A stretch of 35,775 nt of DNA from assembly GCA_018398765.1 (NCBI GenBank), contig JAHBMJ010000427.1:2501-38275 (forward strand). The letters run 5' to 3'. This stretch comes from Chromera velia (taxonomy: Eukaryota > Sar > Chromeraceae). This document shows, in pieces, positions 1-10,900 of the stretch; the stretch's first letter is position 1; each line of letters begins with the position of its first letter. The translations under genes were made by a program, and so were the position numbers. The notes beneath the pieces were generated by a model. That model worked only from the letters and a program-made list of their open reading frames with translations. It made no database searches and was not told the origin of the DNA.

Positions 1-574
1 GCACCTTTTATGTAAAGACTGCCACACTGCAGTCTGATAGGCTCGGGAACCCACAGGAAAGTCTCCCACTCTATCAGACTTGGTCAGTTGAATATATAAA
101 AATATGTAGTCTTGTCTGACTCTATGTTTATTCATAGATGGACCTATTCTCATGTACACAATCTTGTATATCTTTTTTCAAATGATTCTCATCAATATGC
201 ATTAATTTGCATGCATGTACTCTTTGTCAATATACATATATGCACTCATACAGATTCATACACATGAATACATTCAACCACACGTTTACTCACCCACTCA
301 CACCCACTCTCCCGTCCCGACAGCCACAGTTACACTCTGGTTTCTTGAATGCTTCTTCCATAAGGCCTTCTTCTACCCTTTCATCAGCTTTATCATCTGC
401 ATCTCCTCCAAAGTTCTTCGAACTGTTGGCCTTTAGAAATAAACACACCTTTCTCCCCCCCGACTCCCACTCACAGACCGTCTTGCATCAATGGTGCCTA
501 CTGACTTCCCGTAGAGCTTTTAAAAGCTCCCCAAAATTAAATTTCCCTCCTCCTGCTGCAAAAAGTTTCTTTTT
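1..574. other. AT-rich stretch without a recognisable gene
   Basis: Short overlapping open frames here encode no recognisable protein. The stretch lies downstream (minus-strand sense) of the decayed transposase and may hold the end of that element, but I could not find its terminal repeat. Confidence 0.5.
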
Positions 575-1547
575 TTACTTGAATTTCCATTCCTGCAAGT
601 AGTAGTAGAGAGGGGGATTTCCCTTCTTATCCACTGTGCATTCAATTTGCTGCCTCTGCAAATTGTACAGATACAAGAAGAGACGGATCCGATTGAAAAG
701 ACTCTCTATCTTGAGAGAACTCTTTGGATTGCCTTGCAAGTCTTTCTCATCTTTCTTTACATACTCACGTTTGCCATAATTACACTTCGTTGTCAAGATG
801 TCTGCACGGGCCAGAATCTTTGGGCAGTAAGCCTTCAGAGCATCTGTGTACAGCTCTATACATATAGTACAGGTGTTGATGATGAATTCTATGATGTTTC
901 CCTTTGTGCGTGCACCATTCGAACAAAAGCACCGTGAGGGTCCTTTGCCTGTCTCTACGCAGGATTCTTTCCAAAGAAGGCGTCTTTCAGATCAATGTAG
1001 GCAATTCTTTTTCCCTCTTGCTCTGCTAGGCCCCCCATCTGCTGAAAGGTGTTCTGGTTAAACTCATCCACCCATGCATGCACATAGCGGTAGAATGTCT
1101 GAATTTGCTTTACTGTAACAGTGAAACTCTACTTGCACTCTTTGTTCCTTTTGTCTATCAGTTTCTTAAGAGAAGAGAAAAGTGTCCACACTTTCAGAGG
1201 AGGCAGACTTTCTCCCCATGTGTAGGCAGCCAGACACTTGCTTCTGGAGAGAGATCGGAGAAGCGCGTGTCGATCAAAGTGCCAGTGGAGATGTTGTATT
1301 CCGTGTTCTTACATCCTGGGGTAGCGCATCTCCCAGTACAGGTCTCTATGGGGTCGCCTTCTATCGTGAAGTCAAGATAGATACAGAATGAATGCTTGCA
1401 TCTGTCACATTGTTTTTCAAGAGACAGCAGCCCCCACTGTAGCACCTGAATGACCAAAGGGACCGTACCTTGATTCAAGATATCTTTCAGCTCAAACACT
1501 GACGTAGGTACGTTTGTGAAATCGGCTATTGTGTGAAATGATATCAA
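575..1547 (-). pseudogene. decayed ISXO2/IS1595-like DDE transposase
   Basis: Three minus-strand reading-frame pieces lie in the order expected for one transposase. The first (about 1547-1194) has a Cys-rich zinc-ribbon-like segment (CDRC, then CATPGC) followed by STGTLIDTRFSDLS, which resembles the Cys...SxRxGSFFxxSxL layout at the front of eukaryotic ISXO2-like transposases. The second (about 1130-920) contains AYIDLKDAFFGKNPA, a candidate first-Asp block, and is cut by a TAG at 955-957. The third (about 860-575) has YTDALKAY, a candidate second-Asp block, and then LKIESLFNRI, resembling the IE-W block with the last acidic residue. At least two frame changes separate the pieces, so no full protein can be made. 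The family is assigned from motif order only and could be another zinc-ribbon DDE family. Confidence 0.45.
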
Positions 1548-2146
1548 TGTAAACCTGTGTTCACTTGTGTGTGTATCTTTATATGTGCAGGTGCTGTGTG
1601 GGTCAGATGACAGAAGGAAAAGCGAAGACTGTGAGATTGACGTCGACGGTTAAAACCGATTTTAGCTCGGACTATTACTTTTTAAATCACCCCTTTAGTC
1701 CCCAACTCTAAAAATTCTACTTAAAGATGCTTTTAAATTTTAATATAATTTTAGATACTCACCCCTGTCAAATATTAACTTTAGAAATCTAAAAATCTCG
1801 ACTTAGGTCTTCAAGCCCATATTAATATATGGTGCATGACAAAACCCTCAATCACGGTTGTTGGCTATGCAAAAGCGTAGCCGCGGTATTTATAAATGCC
1901 GTAGAGGGCCGGAGACGGCTGGACGGGCTTCAAGACGGTTGAGAAGAAGAAATAAGAAGAGCTCTGCTATTAGATACGTTTGCTAATAAGAAAATTAATG
2001 ACGTACAAAGACTTTGCTAACACATAATATTAACGTGAATAAACGTGAAACCTTCCTGAACCTAAGTGCTACTTGAAAAAATATAATCAAGATCATCTCT
2101 ATCCATGGCATCTTTTTTCAAGAGACCGTCCACGCCTCAAGACACC
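1548..2146. other. AT-rich noncoding stretch
   Basis: No open frame with protein character is visible. This stretch separates the transposase remnant from the 1,014-bp DNA element and may include the remnant's own terminal sequence. Confidence 0.5.
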
Positions 2147-2154
2147 GTCCAGAT
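2147..2154. repeat. left target-site duplication (gtccagat)
   Basis: This 8-bp sequence is repeated exactly at 3169-3176 on the other side of the 2155-3168 element. Confidence 0.8.
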
Positions 2155-3168
2155 CCTAGTTGCATGATGGCCGGGTAATTACCAGGTAACCGGTTACCTG
2201 GCCCAGCTAGACCAATTTTTTAACAATGGCCAGGTTACCGGTTTACCGGCCATATAATTAAAAAAAAAACAAAAATAAAAATCTAGAAAAAAAAATTAAA
2301 AAAAAATATAGAAAAAAAAATTATAGAAAAAAAATTTAAAAAAAATCTGGCCGCATTCGAAAGACGCGGAAACTTTTGAATCCTAAAACTGTTTTTCTTT
2401 CACGCATGAAACTCATATGCATGCACAACAAGCGAATAACATGCATGAAAATCGATGAAACACATTCATGCGGCATGAAAGCACACACACATACACAAAA
2501 CACGCGTGAAACACATGCACAGTCAACTCGACGCGATAGCTGTATCTGAACAAAAACCAGTTGAGGAATTTTGATCCATCAACTGATTTGCGCAGATACT
2601 TTCTATCTAGTGCCTCTTCTCAGACTCTTCTTGGCATTGACGACAGCCCGAGGCTGAGGCTGGACAAAATCGATGACTTCCTCCCCTCCCCCTCTTCTGA
2701 CTGCTTCTGTGGATACATCAGGCTCATTTGCTCTCTCCTCCCTGTAAAAGAAGAATGACAGCTGGAATCTGTGTGAACAGTTTGCCTTTCGACATCTTGA
2801 AACTTCTAAGTTTGGCTTCTTTGGGGAACAACTGCTCAATCAAGAGCAAAACCAACGTTTCAACAACACAGGGTCACGACGTTTCCACATAAGAAAGTGA
2901 CTGACCTTTGCATCACTGAACGATCACATTCAATTGCAACAAGAGACTGCATACAGGCGCGTACGGGTATCGCAAGCATGCCTGACGCGCCGGGCGCGGT
3001 CGCGGCGGCCCCCATTGCGCCAAGGCCGCGCGGCGGCTGCACGGACGTCGATCGGGCTGCGGCGCGGGCCCGTGGCGCCGCCGCGACTCGGCTGGCCAGG
3101 TTACCGGCCAACCTGGTAACCACCCCCCTATTTCTGGCTGACTACCAAGTTACCAGGATGCACCTAGG
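2155..3168. mobile_element. non-autonomous DNA transposon, hAT-like (8-bp TSD)
   Basis: The element is 1,014 bp and is flanked by perfect 8-bp direct repeats (gtccagat). Its ends are imperfect inverted repeats: CCTAGTTGCATGATGG at the left and, read on the minus strand, CCTAGGTGCATCCTGG at the right (13 of 16 match). Inside both ends are repeated GGTAACC/CCGGTTACC motifs, including a 20-bp perfect palindrome ccaggtaaccggttacctgg near 2182-2201, and related copies at 2231-2252 and 3093-3118. An 8-bp TSD with short terminal repeats and clustered subterminal motifs is typical of hAT elements. The interior has a poly-A-rich block (about 2260-2345) and a very GC-rich block (about 2985-3090), and no transposase, so it would need enzyme supplied in trans. 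The ends do not match the usual hAT CAGNG start, so the superfamily is inference. Confidence 0.7.
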
Positions 3169-3176
3169 GTCCAGAT
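3169..3176. repeat. right target-site duplication (gtccagat)
   Basis: Exact match to 2147-2154. Together they define the insertion point of the 1,014-bp element. Confidence 0.8.
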
Positions 3177-3890
3177 ATGCGGCTTTGGCTTTCAAAACAC
3201 CATAAATGATCCGCGCCTGCGGCGCGGACTTTCAAGCTTATCCAAAAATGTGGCATAAACTATCATTAACAAGTGGCAGTTATGTTCAGAGAGGTCAAAC
3301 GTGAAAGAGAAAATGAAATTGTAACCGTAGTAATACATTACTGATAAATCTTTAACAACTTATTTTTGCTTATAAAAAAAGAAATCACAGTGCTCCCTGC
3401 TTACATCTACTTACATTTTTACTTTTTATTTACGGAGTCAATATATAGGTCTTTTATATACAGACACACATGCTGTAATGTTTCTTTCATTTACTTTCAT
3501 TTATATTTTGGCCATTCTAGTAGTAGCATAGTAGTAGATGTAGTAGCCAAACATTATATATGCTTTCTATTATCAACTTGCTCTTTTAAATCATCTAGCT
3601 GTGACTGAGACTGTGAGCTAGTCTATAAAATGTTTGAACACAACGTTATATAAGTCCCAAACTACACGCTTGCTACGCTTGCTGTATTAGTTGCTGTAGT
3701 TGATTGTGCTCACGTACTCACTCACCAACATACTTAGTCACTGACTTACTGAGTCATTCTTGCTTTCCTCACTAATTCACTCACTCACTGTCTCACTTGC
3801 TCACTCACTTACTCCCTCATTTTCCCTGTCTCTCTTCAATCACTCATCCATATGCCTAAAGTTAACGACTTCCATTAACACTCTCACATC
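3177..3890. other. AT-rich noncoding stretch with a GC hairpin
   Basis: No gene is supported. At 3211-3227 there is a perfect 7-bp stem with a 3-nt loop (CCGCGCC tgc GGCGCGG) in otherwise AT-rich DNA. From about 3716 the sequence becomes a degenerate TCAC-type repeat leading into the minisatellite. Confidence 0.5.
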
Positions 3891-5290
3891 CACATGCCTA
3901 AATGGCTTTTGTTCACACACTCGCTTTTTCTGTCTCTCTTTGTTTATTTCTATTTATCCACAGGCCCTAGCGGCTTGAAGTTCTATTTACACACTGAGTC
4001 TCATTCTCTCTTAGTGACAGACTGTCTCTATTCATTCAGGTACCCATACGCCCATGCAAATATCTTCTGCTGACATGTTTATGCGAGTCCTTGTTGCTCT
4101 TCATTCACCCACACGCCCAACCGGCTCCTGTTCACCTAGCCTGTTCACACCGGTTCATACACTCGCTTTCCCTATCTGTGTTTATGTACCCACACCGTCG
4201 TGATACCCCAAACGGCTTCTATTTATACACTTGCTCTCTATGTCTCTCTTTATTATTCTTCATTGATTCACTGCATGAGGCCCAAGTGGCTTCTGTTCAC
4301 ACACTTGCTCTCCTTGTATCTCCTTGTCTCTCTTCATTCACCCACACGCCCAAATGGCTTCTGTTCACATACTCATTCTCCATGTCTCTCTTAATTCATC
4401 AGTAGGCCCAAGCGACTTCTGTTTACACACTTGATATCTCTTCATTCATCCATACTGTCAGGCCTAGCCATAGGCCCGAGTAGCTTTTGTTCAATGACAT
4501 ACAATTGATCCCTTTTCATTCATCCATGGGCCCAAACGGCTCCTGTTCTTAGTTTCTGTTCACATACTTGTTTTTTTTGTCTTTCTTGCTTCACCTGCAC
4601 GCCCAATCAGCTTCTGTTCACACACTTGCTCTCCTTGTATCTCCTTGTCTCCTTTCATTCACCCACACGCCCAAGTGGCTTCTGTTCACACACTCGCTCT
4701 CCTTGTATCTCCTTGTCTGACTCCCTTCATTCACCCATACACCCAAGCGGCTTCTGTTCACACACTCGCTCTCCTTGTATCTCCTTGTCTCCCTTCATTC
4801 ACCCACATGCCCAAACGGCTTCTGTTCACACACTCGTTCTCCCTGTCTCTCTTCACTCATCCATAGGCCCAAGCGGCTTCTGTATCTTTCTGTTCACACA
4901 CTTGATCTTTTTTCATTCATCTACAAGCCTAACCAGCAGCTCAAGCAGTTTTTCTTCAATAAGACACAATTGATTTCTCTTCATTCATCCATGGGCCCAA
5001 ACAGCTTCTGTTCACATACTCGTTCTCCTTGTCTCGCCTGCACGCCCAAACGGCTTCTGTTTACAAACTCATATATACTCATAAACATGCTTGCTCTCTC
5101 TGTCTCTCTTCATTCATCCACCTGCAAGCCTAAGCGGATTCTGTTACTGCACATACTTCCTTTTCATACCCCTCTTTCTCCATACACCCGCACGCCCAAA
5201 CATTCACCCACATGCCCAAACGGCTTCTGTTCATACACTTGCTTACCTTGCTTTATCCACAGGCCCAAACGGCTTCTGTTCACATCTCTC
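3890..5290. repeat. minisatellite, ~70-bp degenerate units
   Basis: A tandem array whose unit carries ccaaacggcttctgttcaca, then cactcgctctccttgt, then cttcattcacccacacg. Adjacent well-kept units at 4677, 4749 and 4817 are spaced 72 and 68 bp. About 15-20 units of decreasing similarity can be followed, best kept at 4600-4860 and worn towards both ends. Because some units are multiples of three long, several frames stay open and give repetitive SGFCSHTRSP-type translations. The pyrimidine-rich, heavily biased composition and the lack of a stable frame argue against coding. Confidence 0.8.
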
Positions 5291-6382
5291 CCTCTTGAAC
5301 TCACCAAGCGCTGGACCCATACGCGGTGAGCCTCTCCACAATATTTTAAAGCGAATACTACAGCATCTACAGCGATATACACTATATATAGACAGTATTT
5401 TGCGTCCCAAATCCTCAAGTGGAGGTAGAAGAAAGTCAAGAAACCAGGTGCTGAAGAACGATAAGAAAGGCCAAGTAGAGAGAAAGAAGACGGGTAAAAA
5501 GAGGTTCCTGCAGATCAAATTAACCGTTTTTCCTCTTTGTCAAGCGCACTCAGTCGTGGTATGGCTTACTCCTGACTCTGTAAGGCGGCATGTCTTAACT
5601 TGCCACTGAGCTTGGTAGTATAGTCAAACAACGGAGCAATTCAGAACAGCTTCACTTAGACGGTATGCTTTATCGCCTTCCTTGAAAACTACACAGATGA
5701 TCGAATCTACGTACAATTCCCCTCCATGTGTGTTTTTGCATATGTACCGATACATCAAGGTTAGATAAAAGGTGATGATATTGAGCTCACCGCCAGGCCT
5801 AGGCGCCAGCATAGGTGCATGTTCGCCATGCACGCGCTGTACATGTAGTTGCCGGAAAGCGCGGGTCCCAAAAGGCAACTGTAACCCGATTTATTGGTAA
5901 TTCGAATTTTTTTTTTCCATAGGTGCGGCTAAGGGCCTTAACAGATACCATGGCCGGGGGCCATGGCACCGGGGGCCACGGCATATATATATATATATAT
6001 ATATTGAGAATCGTCGTCGGATCCAGCAGACTATAACAGACTCTTCCAGGGGTCACTCAATGTTAATTCCTGTCTACATTGCGCTGCCGCATTGTCACAC
6101 CCAGACTCAGATGGCATGCCCGCAAGCATGTTATATGTTAAGTTGAAAGTTATCGCCCGTTTTATGTTTAGGATAGGATAGGACCCACTGCCTGCTTCGT
6201 TGCATCAGTACTCTGAGTTGGTCAGAGGACAAGTACTGGTGTGCAAAAAAGAAAAGTGGTCTTTGCAGCTAAGTGGAGATTGTTGTCCTGAAGCAGTACA
6301 CAGGGGGCAGAAATTTAAGGGGTCGGGCAAATAAATCTGACCACCTATATCTCGAAAGTCTACCAGACCCCGGCATGCTTGA
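5291..6382. other. intergenic region with hairpin and (TA)n tract
   Basis: No gene is supported. A perfect 8-bp stem with a 3-nt loop (CCATGGCC ggg GGCCATGG) lies at 5948-5966, followed by a related GC run and a TA microsatellite at about 5983-6004. The frame across about 5340-5607 is rich in Arg/Lys and could be an exon fragment, but neither homology nor splice context supports it. Confidence 0.45.
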
Positions 6383-6571
6383 CTGCATATATATCCACTC
6401 GTAGACGTTTTCTGGAGCCTCAATAACGTCATAGCTACCGTCAGACCCTGCTCTCAAGAAGGCCTGCTAGACAAAAAACGCTTCTTTTTACGCCTTGTCG
6501 CCTGGACAGATCCAATTGAGTGGAGGGGAAAGATATCCGTCGGTGACATATCTCGGAGCGCTGGTGAGTCG

Positions 6572-7288
6572 TTGCAGACGATCACTGCTGCAGAGCTCCT
6601 GTCCTTTCCGGACTCTTTACAAAGGTTTCAGAAATTCTTTCCACCAGAGACAGAGCCCTGGAAGTGGATAACCTCGATTGAAGAAGCTCTACAGGAGTGG
6701 CAGGCCGAAGAGATGGGTGATGAAGAGGCGGAGATGAAGAAAGACATCCCGCCTGGGGTGTCCATTCAGGGGAAGGTGTTTGTGCACAAGTCGGTCAAGC
6801 TGCCGCCCTTTGCTGCGATCGAAGGCCCCACATGGATTGGTCCAGAAAGCGAAATTCGTCCGGGTGCCTACGTTCGGGGTCGTGTGATCGTTGGTCGTGG
6901 GTGTGTGTTAGGGAATTCGTGCGAGTTCAAAAATTGTCTCCTTCTCGACAATGTGGAAGTGCCGCACTTCAATTACGTTGGAGATTCCATACTTGGAGAG
7001 AGGGCACACCTCGGAGCAGGGGTCGTGTTAGCGAATTTGCGATTAGACAAAACGAATGTATATGTGCGGTTGCCGAATGGAAAGAAAGCAGACTCTGGGC
7101 TGCGAAAGTTCGGTACAATTTTTGGAGACCGGGCGGAGGCTGGATATAACAGCGTGATACAGCTTAGAACTATTTTGGGTCGGCAGTCTGTTGTGCTACC
7201 TGGACTTTCTTTTGGAGGGTTTCTCTTGGAAGGGAAAATGATGCGACAGGCAAATGTGGAATATGAAGTTGTAGACCGGAAATTTTAG
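6572..7288 (+). CDS. left-handed beta-helix protein, UDP-GlcNAc pyrophosphorylase-like
   Basis: This is the 3' part or whole of a protein of at least 238 residues. A short N-terminal region (LLSFPDSLQRFQKFF...PWKWI) precedes a left-handed beta-helix of hexapeptide repeats starting near residue 60 (IPPGVSIQGKVFVHKSVKLPPFAAIEGP...). The core holds the block GNSCEFKNCLLLDNVEVPHFNYVGDSILG and then HLGAGVVLANLRLDK, which I recognise from bacterial proteins annotated as UDP-N-acetylglucosamine pyrophosphorylase-like (Chlamydiae/Bacteroidetes type). The usual N-terminal nucleotidyltransferase domain is absent, so an acyl- or nucleotidyl-transfer role is unproven. The start is a problem: the first codon here is TTG, the frame is open upstream to 6383 without an ATG, and the first in-frame ATG is at 6713, after the conserved N-terminal segment. 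An upstream exon joining at TTGCAG (6573-6578) is likely. Stop is TAG. Confidence 0.8.
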   Translation: MQTITAAELLSFPDSLQRFQKFFPPETEPWKWITSIEEALQEWQAEEMGDEEAEMKKDIPPGVSIQGKVFVHKSVKLPPFAAIEGPTWIGPESEIRPGAYVRGRVIVGRGCVLGNSCEFKNCLLLDNVEVPHFNYVGDSILGERAHLGAGVVLANLRLDKTNVYVRLPNGKKADSGLRKFGTIFGDRAEAGYNSVIQLRTILGRQSVVLPGLSFGGFLLEGKMMRQANVEYEVVDRKF

Positions 7289-7452
7289 GGAGAGCGGCGC
7301 TGCGGCAGTGAACCTAATGGACGTGTGAAAGAAGCAGGAACGTGCGTGCAGTGAAATTTAAAAATTTTGTTCAATATGACAATATGATGAGCCTGTTTGT
7401 CGAATTTTAAAAAAGGATGAGAACTAGGATGAGAAAAGGTTCTTGGCTTGTA

Positions 7453-7458
7453 AATAAA
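7453..7458 (+). promoter_or_regulatory. polyadenylation signal AATAAA
   Basis: AATAAA lies 165 nt after the stop of the beta-helix gene, in an AT-rich 3' region. Confidence 0.5.
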
Positions 7459-7963
7459 GTTGTAAATTGGTTAAACAAAAAAAGTGTTTTCCAAGGTGTT
7501 TTCTAAACAAATCAATTAAATCTTAATCCTAATCCTATAAAAGAACTGGCTACTATTCTTATTTACTATAGAATCGACTCAACAAATCTATTGATCATAA
7601 ACATCTGCGCATCGCCGTTTAGATCGCCGTGCACTCCAGTTTACATTTCATACTCAAAAAAACAATAAATGTTCCTTTGGATGATGACATATTGTCTAGC
7701 ATATTGTCATAAATGCATGGGACGACTTAACCATTAAAGTCACTATTTATCCCTAAACTAGCCTAGCCAATTCAGAATTCAAAGTTATTCAAAGTTGAAT
7801 TCTAGGTTGAATTACTATTCTTAATTTTATAAAGATAATTTATTTGTGAATCAATACATAAATTCGACTAGAAATTCAATCAATCAATCAATCAACATTA
7901 TGCCTAGCATTATGTAATTGAAGAAAACATGCATACAATGAGTACATATTCTGTTGATTTACA

Positions 7964-7969
7964 TTTATT
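7964..7969 (-). promoter_or_regulatory. polyadenylation signal AATAAA
   Basis: On the minus strand AATAAA lies about 10 nt after the TGA stop of the coiled-coil gene. That implies a very short 3' UTR, if this signal is used. Confidence 0.45.
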
Positions 7970-7979
7970 TTTAAAATAA

Positions 7980-10900
7980 TCAAGTGAAATTGGCTGCCTC
8001 TCTGTGTCTCCGCCGTCTGCCTTCGCTGCCACTCGCGGCGCTTCTTGACGCAGACGCGGACCCACTCGCACTGCCTCCAGGAAGCGGCAGAGGCAACGAA
8101 ACGTCGTCAGACGACGAGTCGTGGAACGGCAAGCTCCCCACCCCCCCACCCCCTGGAGAAGCAGAAGCACCCCCTGGAGGTCCACCCCTCCCACTCGCAC
8201 TACCACTTCCCCCCCCTCCTGCCTTTTTGAAAGGATTCGACCCCCTTCTAGGAAAATCTGGAAGAGGAGGAAGCTCCGAAAGAATCCGAAGGGCCTCGGC
8301 CTCGTCTGCTGGGGCCGTGCCACTCCCACTAGTAGCAGAAGGGCGCCCCCCCACACCCGAACCGTCTCGGGGAGACGAGGCAGAGACGGAAGAGGAGAGA
8401 CCAACAGGGAGGGCGGGGGAATAGTGGTCACCCCTGCCAAGTCCGCTCCCCCCCCCCAGTGAGTCGGAGTCTCTCCTTCCCCCCGCCCCAGCCAGGAGCT
8501 TCCCAATCGAGCTCATTTCACTGCTCTCCTTCCTCACAGGTGCCCCCTGAGCCTGGGGTTCCTGCTCCCCTTCTGAGGACATTCCTCTTCCAACTGACGG
8601 CCCGGGCCTGCCGCTCGAAGGAGATGGGGAGAGAGACGCCGATGCCCCCCCCATGATATCGGGAGAGAGGCTACTTGACCCATCACTCTCCCCCTGACGT
8701 TGCTGCTGTGTCTGCTGGCCTGCGCCCTTCCCCCTGTGGGGATCCGTCACGCCGACAACAGCCAAAAGAGACTCGATGTCTGTGGGAGAAGAGTAGGAGC
8801 CTGTGTGGGAATCTGACGGTAGTTGGGGCAGAGAGCCTCCCTCTCTGTGTGAAGACGCGGCTGCAGCTGCGGCAATTGCAGCAGCCCCAGCGGTACCACC
8901 GGCACCGAACGAATACCGATCTGCACCTCCAAAACTAGTCCTCTCTTTCGCCTCTTCCTTTTCCTCTTCTCCTGTTGTCATTTCCATTTCATCTCCTGAA
9001 TTTTTCCATCTACTGTCACCTGCTGAACGCGTCGCCACAGACCCAAAAATGGCGTCGCCATCAACAGTCCGTCTCCCAAACCTTCCCGTGCTCCCGCTGC
9101 TATTCAACCCCCCCTCTGCATCTTCATTATCAGCTCTGCCTGCCTGTACATACCCATAGTCCGCCTCCACCCCCCCACTCTTTTCCGGCATGGGCGAATT
9201 GGAAGTGCCGAATCTGGCTGCTCCCGTTGTGACGTCTGCAGATGAAGACGGAAAAAGCATTTTGTTCGTCAACGTAAACGCTTCGTCGTTGGGACTTCCA
9301 TCAAATGTCGGAGATCCTGCCGAGCCCCATCTTTCTATCTCTATCTGTTGAACCTCTGAATCTCTGTGCTGTGGTTGTGGGTTTACAGTCACAGTGGGAG
9401 GTTGGGAGGCCACTGCTGCGCTTATCGCAAAGGCAGTGGCAGATGCGGGACGCGTATCCGGGCTCTGATTGACCCGAATGGAAGTCTGATCCCCACTCGT
9501 ACCGCTATTTTCTCTTCCTCCAGACTCCCCCCCCGTGACCCAGTGACGACTTTCTGCCTCCCCTGCTTGAGGAGAGGAGGAAGGTGAACCTCCAGCGTAG
9601 GGCGAGGTGAGGGAGACTCCTAAACCTAAGGCAGGGGTGAGAGAGCCACTGCCGTTTTCAGAGACGCTGGCTGGTTTCGGAGGAGACGTTTTGGCTTTTG
9701 GCTGAGTGAGCTGCTTCTTAGCAGAAGGAGATGCAGATGTGGCTGCTGCTCCTGCTGCCCCAATGTGTTTTGCTTTCGCTTTGGCCTTTCCTTTGGGGGA
9801 AGCTGCGGTTTTCTTCGGACTCGCACTTTTGTCGAGACTTGGGGTTTGAGCAGCGTCTTCATGGTTGTTTGGAAGGGATGCAATGGGGGCAGGAGAGAGG
9901 GAAACGGACCTGGAACCGTACAGCTCATCTCGCATCTTTTCCCTCTCCCTCTCGCGATCCCTCGCTGCTCCTTCCTCCTCCCCTGGAGTCCCTCCCCCCC
10001 CATACAGAGCTACTCTGTCTCTCTCCCGCTCCTCTTCAGTCTCGCTGGCCCGGAGTGTTGCGAATCTGGAGGCGGCCCCTGCCGACCGTGCAGGAGAGGT
10101 TGACAGTGGGACTGCAGGCCTCGAGTGGGAGGGTGAGAGGGAGGCGGGGGAGGTGGGGGAGGGAAAGGGTCCCTGGTTCGTCACGTACTCACGAAGTGCG
10201 CGTCTGCAAAATACAGGAAAGAACAGAAGAAGGCATGTCAAAGAACTGTATCGCACGCAACACAACGGCGAAAGACCGCCGACAAAAAAACTCTTAAGAA
10301 ATTGTTCCCTTCACAAGTTGCTTGGCTTTTTAAGGAGCCTCAAACGTGGACAGCCACACAACATCCCATTCCAAGAATTTCTTCTTAAATTGACTCGTGC
10401 CTCCCTCCTTCCTTGCCTCCTTTCTGAACCTCTCAACTGACGGACTTTTCCCTTCTCTTGGCAGCATAGAACCAGCCCCGTGCAGCCTCTCTCAACTGAC
10501 TGACTTTTCCCTTCTCTTGGCAGCATAGAACCAGCCCCGTGCAGCCTCTGCCGGAACTTCTGTCTTTTTCCTTCGTCCCGTCCGGTCTTTCCCCTTGAGG
10601 TCGTACATCTTCATCAGTTCATCCAAAATCTTCTCACTCGTGCCCCCCTGCCCCGTCTCAGGCCGCACCGCCTCATGCCCATGGGAGATGGGGTCCGCCT
10701 TCGCCAACGCTGTGCGGAGTCGTCTGATCTCGGCACAACACGCCAACAACTCAGCACGGTGCCTGCAGGCAGGCGCGCTCAAATCACACCGAGGCAGGCA
10801 GGGAGGCAGACTCACACTTATTGCAAGCTTAATCTGTCCATCTATCTGCATTTTCCTTTCTACCTTCTCAAATCTTCACTCTCTTTCTTCCTGCATTCCC

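Larger units (their letters stand above)
7289..7979. other. convergent intergenic region
   Basis: AT-rich spacer between the 3' ends of two convergent genes. It holds both polyadenylation signals, a short (CAAT)n repeat near 7875-7895, and several AATTC-containing imperfect repeats around 7770-7870. No coding frame is convincing. Confidence 0.6.

Noticed and set aside
4091-5329. Open frames through the minisatellite (SGFCSHTRSP-type repeats) as a repeat protein
   Set aside because: Several frames are open at once because of unit length, composition is repeat-driven, and no frame spans the array without stops.
5091-5609. 172-codon plus-strand open frame with basic C-terminal part
   Set aside because: Its first half is minisatellite sequence. 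The basic part has no recognisable domain, and splice sites were not convincing.
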